Below are positions 1 to 5,021 of a stretch of DNA of 10,837 nucleotides, in pieces; position 1 is the stretch's first letter; each line of letters opens with the position of its first letter. A program made the position numbers and the translations under genes. The notes beneath the pieces are model-generated. The model was not told where the DNA came from. It did not search any database and saw nothing but the letters and a program-made list of their open reading frames with translations. Source of the stretch: JAWLCA01 sp050485905. Lineage in GTDB: Bacteria; Pseudomonadota; Alphaproteobacteria; Rhodobacterales; Rhodobacteraceae. The stretch is taken from NCBI GenBank assembly GCA_050485905.1, contig JBJHCH010000122.1, forward strand, positions 1 through 10,837, given 5' to 3'.

Positions 1-141
1 GAGATGCGGATGATCGAGGCCGCGCTCGACCGGATCGAGGCGGGCGAGTATGGCCATTGCGTGCGCTGCGGCGAGGCCATCGCCGAGGAACGGCTGGACC
101 TGCTGCCCTTCACGCCGTTCTGCGCCAATTGCGCCCGATAA
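1..141 (+). CDS. DksA/TraR family C4 zinc-finger protein, C-terminal part (5' end outside window)
   Basis: The reading frame is open from base 1 to a TAA at 139-141 and gives the last 46 residues of a protein. They contain a C4 zinc finger of DksA/TraR type: Cys20 and Cys23, a 17-residue spacer, then Cys41 and Cys44, preceded by the family-typical helix R-I-E-A-G-E-Y-G. DksA-type proteins bind RNA polymerase through the secondary channel and alter promoter response, often with ppGpp. The N-terminal coiled coil that carries the acidic tip is outside the window, so I cannot say whether this is true DksA or a short TraR/YbiI-like paralogue. A small + strand gene follows after 32 bp and may be co-transcribed. 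The family call is firm; the exact role is not. Confidence 0.85.
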   Translation, partial: EMRMIEAALDRIEAGEYGHCVRCGEAIAEERLDLLPFTPFCANCAR

Positions 142-173
142 AGCCCGACAAAAGACTGCCAAGGGGGGAACCG

Positions 174-371
174 ATGACCAGAACCACAGCCGCCAGCCCA
201 AGGCTGGTCCATGCCAGCCCCGAAGACCCGGCTCTGCGCCGACTGCATCAGGAAATGACGGGGCTGGGCCATATCCTGCCCGCCCGCCAGGCGCCGCCGA
301 AACCGCAGGCCGCGCGAGCAGAGGCGGATTTCTCCGATGCCGAGGATCTGTTCGACAACTGCCCCGTCTGA
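174..371 (+). CDS. Small hypothetical protein (65 aa)
   Basis: I do not recognise this protein. The ATG at 174 is preceded by a strong purine-rich ribosome site (AAGGGGGGAA, 161-170), which is why I prefer it over an upstream in-frame ATG at 57 that would overlap the zinc-finger gene. The product is 65 residues with no membrane segment, signal peptide or cysteine pair. It has a Pro/Ala-rich middle (residues about 35-48) and an acidic C-terminal end rich in D and E, with one cysteine near the end. It looks soluble and partly disordered. It lies 32 bp behind the DksA-like gene on the same strand, so it probably shares its transcript. Evidence that it is real: the ribosome site, the spacing and GC-biased codon use. 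Its function is unknown. Confidence 0.6.
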   Translation: MTRTTAASPRLVHASPEDPALRRLHQEMTGLGHILPARQAPPKPQAARAEADFSDAEDLFDNCPV

Positions 372-385
372 CGCTCGGGCCTGAT

Positions 386-401
386 CGGGGGCTGACCCCC
401 G
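386..401 (+). terminator. Hairpin after the 65-aa gene, possible weak terminator
   Basis: CGGGGG-CTGA-CCCCCG is a perfect 6-bp stem with a 4-base loop, 14 bp after the stop at 371. No T-run follows, so it is not a classical intrinsic terminator. It could still slow or end transcription from the upstream pair, or sit in the leader of the beta-oxidation gene that starts at 442. Confidence 0.3.
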
Positions 402-441
402 CGCCATTGCATCACGCGGCGGCGCGGGCCAGAACGGCGCC

Positions 442-2574
442 ATGACCGCACCGCCCGCCAACCCGGCCACTAACCCGCCCGTCACGCTGGACCGCCTTGC
501 CGGCGGCGTGGCGCGCATCGTGATCGACAGCCCGCCGGTCAACGCGCTGGGCCATGCCGTCCGCGCCGGCCTCTGGCAGGCGGTGGATCAGGCAGAGGCC
601 GATCCGCAGGTGCGCATCATCCTGATCGCCGCCGCCGGGCGCACCTTTCCCGCCGGGGCCGACATCCGCGAATTCGGCCAGCCGCCCGCCGATCCGCTGC
701 TGCCCGATCTCTGCAACCGGATCGAGGGCTGCGCGAAACCCGTGGTCGCGGCGCTGCATGGCACCGTTCTGGGCGGCGGGCTGGAACTGGCGCTGGCCGC
801 CCATTACCGCATCGCCGACCCCGCCGCCCGGCTGGGTTTCCCCGAGATCACCCTCGGCCTGCTGCCCGGCGCCGGCGGCACCCAGCGCGCGCCACGGCTG
901 ATCGGGGCGGAAGCGGCGCTGCAGATGATGCTGACCGGCAAACCCATCCCGGCGGCGCAGGCCGGGGCGCTGCTGGACCGGCTGGCAACCGGCGATCTGG
1001 CCACCGATGCGCTGGCCTACGCGCAGGAACTGGCCGACACCGGCGCGCCGCCGCGCCCGACCTGCGACCGGGCGGACGGGATGGCAGACCCAGATGCCTT
1101 TGCCGCCGCCGTCGCCGCCGCGCGGGACCGCATCGGCAACAACCCCGACCTGCCCGCGCCGAGCCATATCGTCGATTGCGTCGCAGCCGTGCCGCGCCTG
1201 CCCTTCACCGCCGGTCTGGGGCTGGAACGCGCGGCCTTCCTCGCCTGCCGCGACTCCGCCGCCTCGGCCGGGCTGCGCCACGCCTTTCTGGCCGAACGCC
1301 GCGCAGCGCATGTGCCCGAATCCGACGCCGCGCCGCGCGCGGTGGATCACGTCGGCATCGTCGGCGGCGGGCTGATGGGGGCGGGCATCGCCGTCGCTTG
1401 CCTGACCGCCGGGCAGCGCGTCACACTGGCTGAACGTGACGCGGGCGCGGCAGACAAGGCGGCGGCCCGCGTGGCCGACCTGATCCGCCGCGCCGTCACG
1501 CGCGGCCGCGCGACCGAGGCGCAGGCCGCCGACCGGCTGGCGCGCTTTGCCGCCGTGGTGGGGGCGGACGGCCTCGCCCCCGTCGATCTGGCCATCGAGG
1601 CGGTGTTCGAGGATTTCGACGCCAAGGCGGCGGTCTTTGCCGATCTCGACGCCGTGCTGCGCCCCGGCGCGGTGCTGGCGACAAACACCTCCTACCTCGA
1701 CATCGACGCGCTGGCCGCCACCACCGCGCGCCCCGGCGACGTGATCGGGCTGCATTTCTTCTCGCCCGCCCATGTGATGAGGCTGCTGGAGGTGGTGCCT
1801 GGCGCGCGGACCGATCCGGGCGTTGTGGCGACCGGCTTTGCGCTGGCGAAACGTCTGGGAAAGATCGCCGTGCGCGCGGGCAATGCCGACGGCTTCATCG
1901 GCAACCGTATCCTCGCCGCCTATCGCACCGCCACCGATTTCCTGCTGGAGGATGGCGCGACCCCCGCGCAGATCGACGCCGCGATGCGCGATTTCGGCAT
2001 GGCGATGGGGCCGTATGAGGTGCTGGACATGGCGGGGCTGGAAATCTCCTGGGCGCGGCGGAAGCGCCTCGCCGCCACCCGCAACCCCGCCGAGCGGTAT
2101 GTGCGCATCGGCGACCTGCTGTGCGAGGCCCGGCGCTTCGGCCAGAAGACCGGGCGCGGCTACTACCGGCACGACGGCGGCAAGCCGGTGGAGGATACGG
2201 AGGTGCTGGACCTGATCGCCGCCGAACGGGCGCGCAAGGGCATCGCCCCGCGCGACATCGGCGCGAGCGAGATCCAGCGCCGCGCGCTGGCCGCGATGGC
2301 GAACGAGGGCGCAAGGCTGCTCGCCGGCGGCATCGCGCTGCGGCCCTCCGACATCGACGTGGTGCTGCTGGCGGGCTACGGCTTTCCGCGCTGGCGCGGC
2401 GGGCCGATGAAGGCTGCCGACATGGCGGGCCTGCCGGGGCTGCTGGACGACCTGACGCGCTGGGCCGGGGCCGAGGGCACGTTCTGGACGCCTGCGCCGC
2501 TGATCGCGGACCTTGTCGCGCAGGGCAGGGGGTTCGATGACCTGAACGGGGCAGGCGGCGCCGAAAAGGCGTGA
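442..2574 (+). CDS. fadJ: Fused enoyl-CoA hydratase / 3-hydroxyacyl-CoA dehydrogenase (FadJ/FadB-type)
   Basis: This 710-residue protein catalyses two steps of fatty-acid beta-oxidation in the cytoplasm: hydration of trans-2-enoyl-CoA and NAD+-dependent oxidation of the 3-hydroxyacyl-CoA. Residues about 14-190 are a crotonase domain with the oxyanion-hole segment A71-G-A-D74, G111-G-G-L-E115 and F133-P-E135; Glu115 and Glu135 match the two catalytic glutamates of the family. Residues about 302-480 are the Rossmann NAD domain, with G308-G-G-L-M-G313. Ser417, His438, Glu450 and Asn488 have the same spacing (21, 12, 38) as the catalytic set of mitochondrial 3-hydroxyacyl-CoA dehydrogenase. Two C-terminal dehydrogenase domains follow (about 482-580 and 610-700). 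Length fits the family. The start is the first ATG that keeps the whole crotonase domain, but its ribosome site is poor. No thiolase partner (fadA/fadI) lies in the window. The symbol is by family; FadB and FadJ cannot be separated here. Confidence 0.93.
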   Translation: MTAPPANPATNPPVTLDRLAGGVARIVIDSPPVNALGHAVRAGLWQAVDQAEADPQVRIILIAAAGRTFPAGADIREFGQPPADPLLPDLCNRIEGCAKPVVAALHGTVLGGGLELALAAHYRIADPAARLGFPEITLGLLPGAGGTQRAPRLIGAEAALQMMLTGKPIPAAQAGALLDRLATGDLATDALAYAQELADTGAPPRPTCDRADGMADPDAFAAAVAAARDRIGNNPDLPAPSHIVDCVAAVPRLPFTAGLGLERAAFLACRDSAASAGLRHAFLAERRAAHVPESDAAPRAVDHVGIVGGGLMGAGIAVACLTAGQRVTLAERDAGAADKAAARVADLIRRAVTRGRATEAQAADRLARFAAVVGADGLAPVDLAIEAVFEDFDAKAAVFADLDAVLRPGAVLATNTSYLDIDALAATTARPGDVIGLHFFSPAHVMRLLEVVPGARTDPGVVATGFALAKRLGKIAVRAGNADGFIGNRILAAYRTATDFLLEDGATPAQIDAAMRDFGMAMGPYEVLDMAGLEISWARRKRLAATRNPAERYVRIGDLLCEARRFGQKTGRGYYRHDGGKPVEDTEVLDLIAAERARKGIAPRDIGASEIQRRALAAMANEGARLLAGGIALRPSDIDVVLLAGYGFPRWRGGPMKAADMAGLPGLLDDLTRWAGAEGTFWTPAPLIADLVAQGRGFDDLNGAGGAEKA

Positions 2575-2670
2575 GCAATCCTTTCGATCAGGTTAACAAA
2601 AAATGCGAAATCGTTTGATTGCAAGGGCTTGAGATTCTGCTCACGCGTGAGCAGACCCCCCGCTCACGCC
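2568..2670. repeat. Nested inverted repeats between convergent genes, with a 20-bp perfect palindrome
   Basis: The gap between the stop of the beta-oxidation gene (2574) and the stop of the minus-strand membrane protein (2664) contains the perfect palindrome TCTGCTCACGCGTGAGCAGA at 2636-2655. The 8-base word GCGTGAGC lies twice inside it, once on each strand, and again at both gene ends: GGCGTGAGC at 2568-2576 and its complement GCTCACGCC at 2662-2670. As RNA the centre can fold as an 8-bp stem with a CGCG loop. The likely role is a bidirectional terminator, but neither direction has an adjacent T-run. The stretch 2577-2635 is clearly more AT-rich than its surroundings. A protein-binding site is the alternative. 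Confidence 0.6.
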
Positions 2671-2879
2671 AGGATCACCCCCATCACCACCATCATCAAC
2701 CCGATGGCCGACACCGCCAGCGCCCCCAGATTCATCGCCACCGCCCACTGCAGCCGCGCCCTCAAGGCCGCATCGTCCAGCCCCGCCCGCCGCGCCCGGA
2801 TCGTGTAGACGATCACCCAGATCAGCCCCCCGATCCCCGCCAGAGAAACCGCCGCCCCCGTCCAGATCAGCCAGTCCAT
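2664..2879 (-). CDS. Small two-helix membrane protein, unknown function (71 aa)
   Basis: The 71-residue product has two clear hydrophobic helices at about 4-26 and 46-70, joined by a basic then mixed-charge loop (R-A-R-R-A-G-L-D-D-A-A-L-R-A-R). It has no cleavable signal peptide and no recognisable motif. The ATG at 2877-2879 is chosen because GGAGG lies a short distance upstream on the minus strand; a longer in-frame extension would run back through the gapR gene and is unlikely. It converges on the beta-oxidation gene and diverges from gapR. By the positive-inside rule the loop should face the cytoplasm, with both ends outside. I do not assign a function. It is probably real because of its ribosome site and clean hydrophobic pattern. 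Confidence 0.7.
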   Translation of the reverse strand: MDWLIWTGAAVSLAGIGGLIWVIVYTIRARRAGLDDAALRARLQWAVAMNLGALAVSAIGLMMVVMGVILA

Positions 2880-2883
2880 GCCC

Positions 2884-2889
2884 GCCTCC
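2884..2889 (-). promoter_or_regulatory. Ribosome binding site that fixes the start of the 71-aa membrane protein
   Basis: On the minus strand GGAGGC precedes the ATG at 2879 with four bases between. It decides the start against the longer open frame that extends upstream to about 3341. Confidence 0.6.
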
Positions 2890-2904
2890 GATTGCCCCTT
2901 GCCC

Positions 2905-2955
2905 GCCCCTAGTCCAGCCCGCCCGCCCACGCAACCCGCCCACACACCCCGCCCC
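2905..2955 (-). other. G-run cluster with G-quadruplex potential (minus strand)
   Basis: The + strand is almost free of G and made of repeated CCCGCC-like units; on the minus strand this gives many closely spaced runs of three or four G. Two segments fit the usual quadruplex pattern of four G-runs with loops of 1-7 bases: 2918-2937 (loops of 6, 1 and 1) and 2935-2955 (loops of 1, 5 and 1). The tract lies in the presumed leader or promoter of the minus-strand membrane protein and upstream of gapR. That it folds in the cell is inference. Confidence 0.5.
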
Positions 2956-2961
2956 TTGCCG

Positions 2962-2979
2962 AGCCCCCGGCCGGGGGCT
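2962..2979. repeat. 18-bp perfect palindrome upstream of gapR
   Basis: AGCCCCCGGCCGGGGGCT is a perfect palindrome ending 32 bp before the gapR start. It could be an operator for the divergent pair, a leader hairpin in the gapR transcript, or a terminator for antisense transcription. It has no spacer and no T-run. Confidence 0.55.
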
Positions 2980-3011
2980 AGGAACGGCCCGACCCAGAAC
3001 AGGAGCCCCCC

Positions 3012-3269
3012 ATGTCCGACGCATCCGACGCCGCCTACAACGTGACCGCCGAGGAGCTGCGCCAGTTCATCGAACGCTACGAGCATCTGGAGGCCGAGAA
3101 GAAGGACATCGTGGACCAGCAGAAAGAGGTCATGGCCGAAGCCAAGGGCCGCGGCTACGACACCAAGGTGCTGCGCAAGGTCATCGCGCTGCGGAAGCGC
3201 GACAAGGACGACATCGCCGAGGAAGAGGCGGTGCTGGAGATGTACAAGGCCGCCCTCGGCATGGCCTGA
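3012..3269 (+). CDS. gapR: GapR-like DNA-binding protein (DUF2312 / UPF0335 family)
   Basis: The 85-residue product matches the DUF2312 family. From memory of Caulobacter GapR (about 89 residues), it shares the pattern F-I-E-R-x-E-x-L-E-x-E-K, Q-x-K-E-V-x-A-E-A-K-G-x-G-x-D (residues about 37-50), K-V-L-x-K-V (52-57), R-K-x-D (61-64) and a C-terminal helix ending near L-x-x-Y-x-x-A-x-G. GapR is a nucleoid-associated protein that clamps overtwisted DNA ahead of replication and transcription and stimulates type II topoisomerases. The first half is predicted as a long helix. The ATG is preceded by AGGAG at 3001-3005. It stands alone between the divergent membrane-protein gene and pntA and probably has its own promoter in 2880-3000. 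The family call is firm; equal function to Caulobacter GapR is inferred. Confidence 0.88.
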   Translation: MSDASDAAYNVTAEELRQFIERYEHLEAEKKDIVDQQKEVMAEAKGRGYDTKVLRKVIALRKRDKDDIAEEEAVLEMYKAALGMA

Positions 3270-3270
3270 C

Positions 3271-3283
3271 GCGTCCCGGACGC
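3271..3283 (+). terminator. Short inverted repeat after gapR, weak terminator candidate
   Basis: GCGTCC-C-GGACGC starts 2 bp after the gapR stop. The arms are 6 bp but the loop is one base, so the folded stem would be shorter, and no T-run follows. Position is the main reason to list it. Confidence 0.2.
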
Positions 3284-3325
3284 CAAAGCAGATCCTGACA
3301 TTGTTGCCCCGGCGCATGTTGATTG

Positions 3326-3345
3326 CGCATGGCCCACGCATGGCC
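3326..3345 (+). repeat. Two direct repeats CGCATGGCC, 11 bp apart, upstream of pntA
   Basis: CGCATGGCC occurs at 3326-3334 and again at 3337-3345, one helical turn apart; a looser copy CGCATGTTG lies at 3313-3321. The second copy abuts the proposed -35 box of the pntA promoter. The position and phasing suggest a binding site for an activator or repressor; no regulator is identified. Confidence 0.4.
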
Positions 3346-3374
3346 TTGTGAAACTTTCTTGCGCAATGCTATGT
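3346..3374 (+). promoter_or_regulatory. Candidate sigma-70-type promoter for pntAB
   Basis: TTGTGA (3346-3351), a 17-base spacer, and CTATGT (3369-3374) form a plausible housekeeping promoter in the 161-bp gap between gapR and pntA. This stretch is locally less GC-rich. Transcription would start near 3381 and give a leader of about 50 bases. The -10 box is imperfect, so this remains a prediction. Confidence 0.35.
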
Positions 3375-3388
3375 GGTCCGGTCAATCC

Positions 3389-3406
3389 GGGGCCTGTCGC
3401 GGCCCC
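3389..3406 (+). promoter_or_regulatory. Leader hairpin before pntA
   Basis: GGGGCC-TGTCGC-GGCCCC is a perfect 6-bp all-GC stem with a 6-base loop. It ends 12 bases before the GGGGGA ribosome site (3419-3424) of pntA. If transcription starts near 3381 it is the first structure in the mRNA and could stabilise the 5' end or affect translation. Confidence 0.4.
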
Positions 3407-3430
3407 TCGGCGGGATATGGGGGATCACGG

Positions 3431-5002
3431 GTGAAGATCGGGGCACCGAAAGAGATTTTCGAGGGCGAGGCGCGCGTCGCCATGACGCCGGATTCGGCCA
3501 TCCAGCTTCAGAAACTGGGCCATGAATGTATCATCCAGTCCGGCGCCGGGCAGCTGGCCGGATTTTCCGACGCCGACTACGCCGCAGCCGGGGTGGAGGT
3601 GGTCCCGAGCGCTGAAGCGCTGTGGCAGGGTGCCGACGTGGTCATCAAGGTCCGCGGCCCGTCGGATGAGGAAGCCGCGCATCTGCGGTCGGGCCAGACG
3701 CTGATCTCCTTCTTCTGGCCCGCCCAGAACGAGGCGCTGATGGAGGCCTGCCGCGCCCGCGGCGCCACGGTCGTCGCGATGGACATGGTGCCGCGGATCT
3801 CCCGCGCGCAGAAGATGGACGCCCTGTCGTCGATGGCCAACATCGCCGGCTACCGCGCAGTCATCGAGGCCGGCAACAACTTCGGCCGGTTCTTCACCGG
3901 CCAGGTGACGGCCGCGGGCAAGGTGCCGCCGGCCAAGGTGCTGGTCGTCGGCGCGGGTGTCGCGGGTCTGGCCGCCATCGGAACAGCGACCAGCCTGGGT
4001 GCCATCACCTATGCCTTCGACGTTCGCCCCGAAGTGGCCGAGCAGATCGAATCGATGGGCGCCGAGTTCGTGTTCCTGGAGTTCGAGGAAGCCCAGGACG
4101 GCGCAGCGACCGGGGGCTACGCCGCCCCGTCGAGTCCGGAGTTCCGTGAAAAGCAGCTGGCCAAGTTCCGCGAACTCGCCCCCGACATGGACATCGTCAT
4201 CACCACCGCCCTGATCCCTGGACGGCCCGCGCCGAAGCTGTGGACCGAGGATATGGTCCGGATGATGCGCAACGGGTCCGTCATCGTGGACCTTGCGGCA
4301 GAACGCGGCGGCAACTGCGATCTGACCATCCCGGACGAGAAGATCGTGACCGACAACGGCGTCACCATCGTCGGCTACACCGATTTCCCCAGCCGGATGG
4401 CGACCCAGTCCTCGACGCTCTACGCCACCAACATCCGGCATATGCTGACCGACCTGACGCCCGGCAAGGACGGCATCATCAACCACAACATGGAAGACGA
4501 CGTGATCCGCGGCGCGACGGTGACGCATGCAGGAGAGATCACCTTCCCGCCGCCGCCGCCCAAGGTGCAGGCGATCGCGGCCGCGAAGCCGAAGGAAAAG
4601 AAGAAGGAACTTACCCCGGCCGAAAGGCGCGAGCAGGAAGTCACCGCCTTCCGCGCCGAGACGCGGCGGCAGGTTGCGCTGCTGGCCATTGGCGGCGCCG
4701 CGATCATGGCGGTCGGGCTTGTCGCGCCCGAAAGCTTCATGCGCAACTTCATCATCTTCGTGCTGGCCGTCTTCGTGGGCTTTCAGGTGATCTGGAATGT
4801 CAGCCACTCGCTGCATACGCCCCTGATGGCGGTCACGAATGCGATTTCGTCGATCATCATCCTTGGCGCGCTGATGCAGATCGGATCGACCTCGATCCTG
4901 ATCACGCTGCTGGCGGCGCTGGGCATCCTGATGGCGGCGGTCAACATCTTCGGCGGTTTCATGGTGACACGGCGCATGCTCGCCATGTTCCAGAAATCCT
5001 GA
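3431..5002 (+). CDS. pntA: NAD(P)+ transhydrogenase subunit alpha (PntA)
   Basis: This 523-residue subunit binds NADH and, with PntB, forms the membrane transhydrogenase that couples proton entry to hydride transfer from NADH to NADP+. The GTG start at 3431 gives the family-typical N-terminus K-I-G-A-P-K-E and has GGGGGA at 3419-3424; an in-frame ATG at 3323 would add 36 unrelated residues. Residues about 1-375 are NAD(H)-binding domain I, with the RQD loop (Arg122, Gln127, Asp130; same spacing as in Rhodospirillum), the fold signature G174-A-G-V-A-G179 and the T-T-A-L-I-P-G segment (258-264). A five-proline run (373-377) and a Lys/Glu-rich linker (to about 410) lead to four membrane helices (about 415-432, 438-456, 465-485, 487-509). 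The alpha subunit is unsplit, as in E. coli, unlike the PntAA/PntAB split of Rhodospirillum. pntB follows after 19 bp. Confidence 0.95.
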   Translation: MKIGAPKEIFEGEARVAMTPDSAIQLQKLGHECIIQSGAGQLAGFSDADYAAAGVEVVPSAEALWQGADVVIKVRGPSDEEAAHLRSGQTLISFFWPAQNEALMEACRARGATVVAMDMVPRISRAQKMDALSSMANIAGYRAVIEAGNNFGRFFTGQVTAAGKVPPAKVLVVGAGVAGLAAIGTATSLGAITYAFDVRPEVAEQIESMGAEFVFLEFEEAQDGAATGGYAAPSSPEFREKQLAKFRELAPDMDIVITTALIPGRPAPKLWTEDMVRMMRNGSVIVDLAAERGGNCDLTIPDEKIVTDNGVTIVGYTDFPSRMATQSSTLYATNIRHMLTDLTPGKDGIINHNMEDDVIRGATVTHAGEITFPPPPPKVQAIAAAKPKEKKKELTPAERREQEVTAFRAETRRQVALLAIGGAAIMAVGLVAPESFMRNFIIFVLAVFVGFQVIWNVSHSLHTPLMAVTNAISSIIILGALMQIGSTSILITLLAALGILMAAVNIFGGFMVTRRMLAMFQKS

Positions 5003-5021
5003 GCGGGCGGGAGACGGGGTA

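Noticed and set aside
412..2172. A 586-codon open frame on the minus strand opposite the beta-oxidation gene
   Set aside because: The translation is low-complexity and rich in Gly, Arg, His and Gln with no domain. The + strand frame encodes a complete enzyme with all catalytic residues. Long antisense frames are normal at this GC content.
2880..3341. Long N-terminal extension of the minus-strand 71-aa membrane protein
   Set aside because: It would run antisense through the whole of gapR, while a good ribosome site sits just before the ATG at 2879.
3323..3430. N-terminal extension of PntA from an ATG at 3323
   Set aside because: The extra 36 residues match nothing in the family and would cover the proposed promoter and leader hairpin; the GTG at 3431 has a good ribosome site and gives the usual N-terminus.
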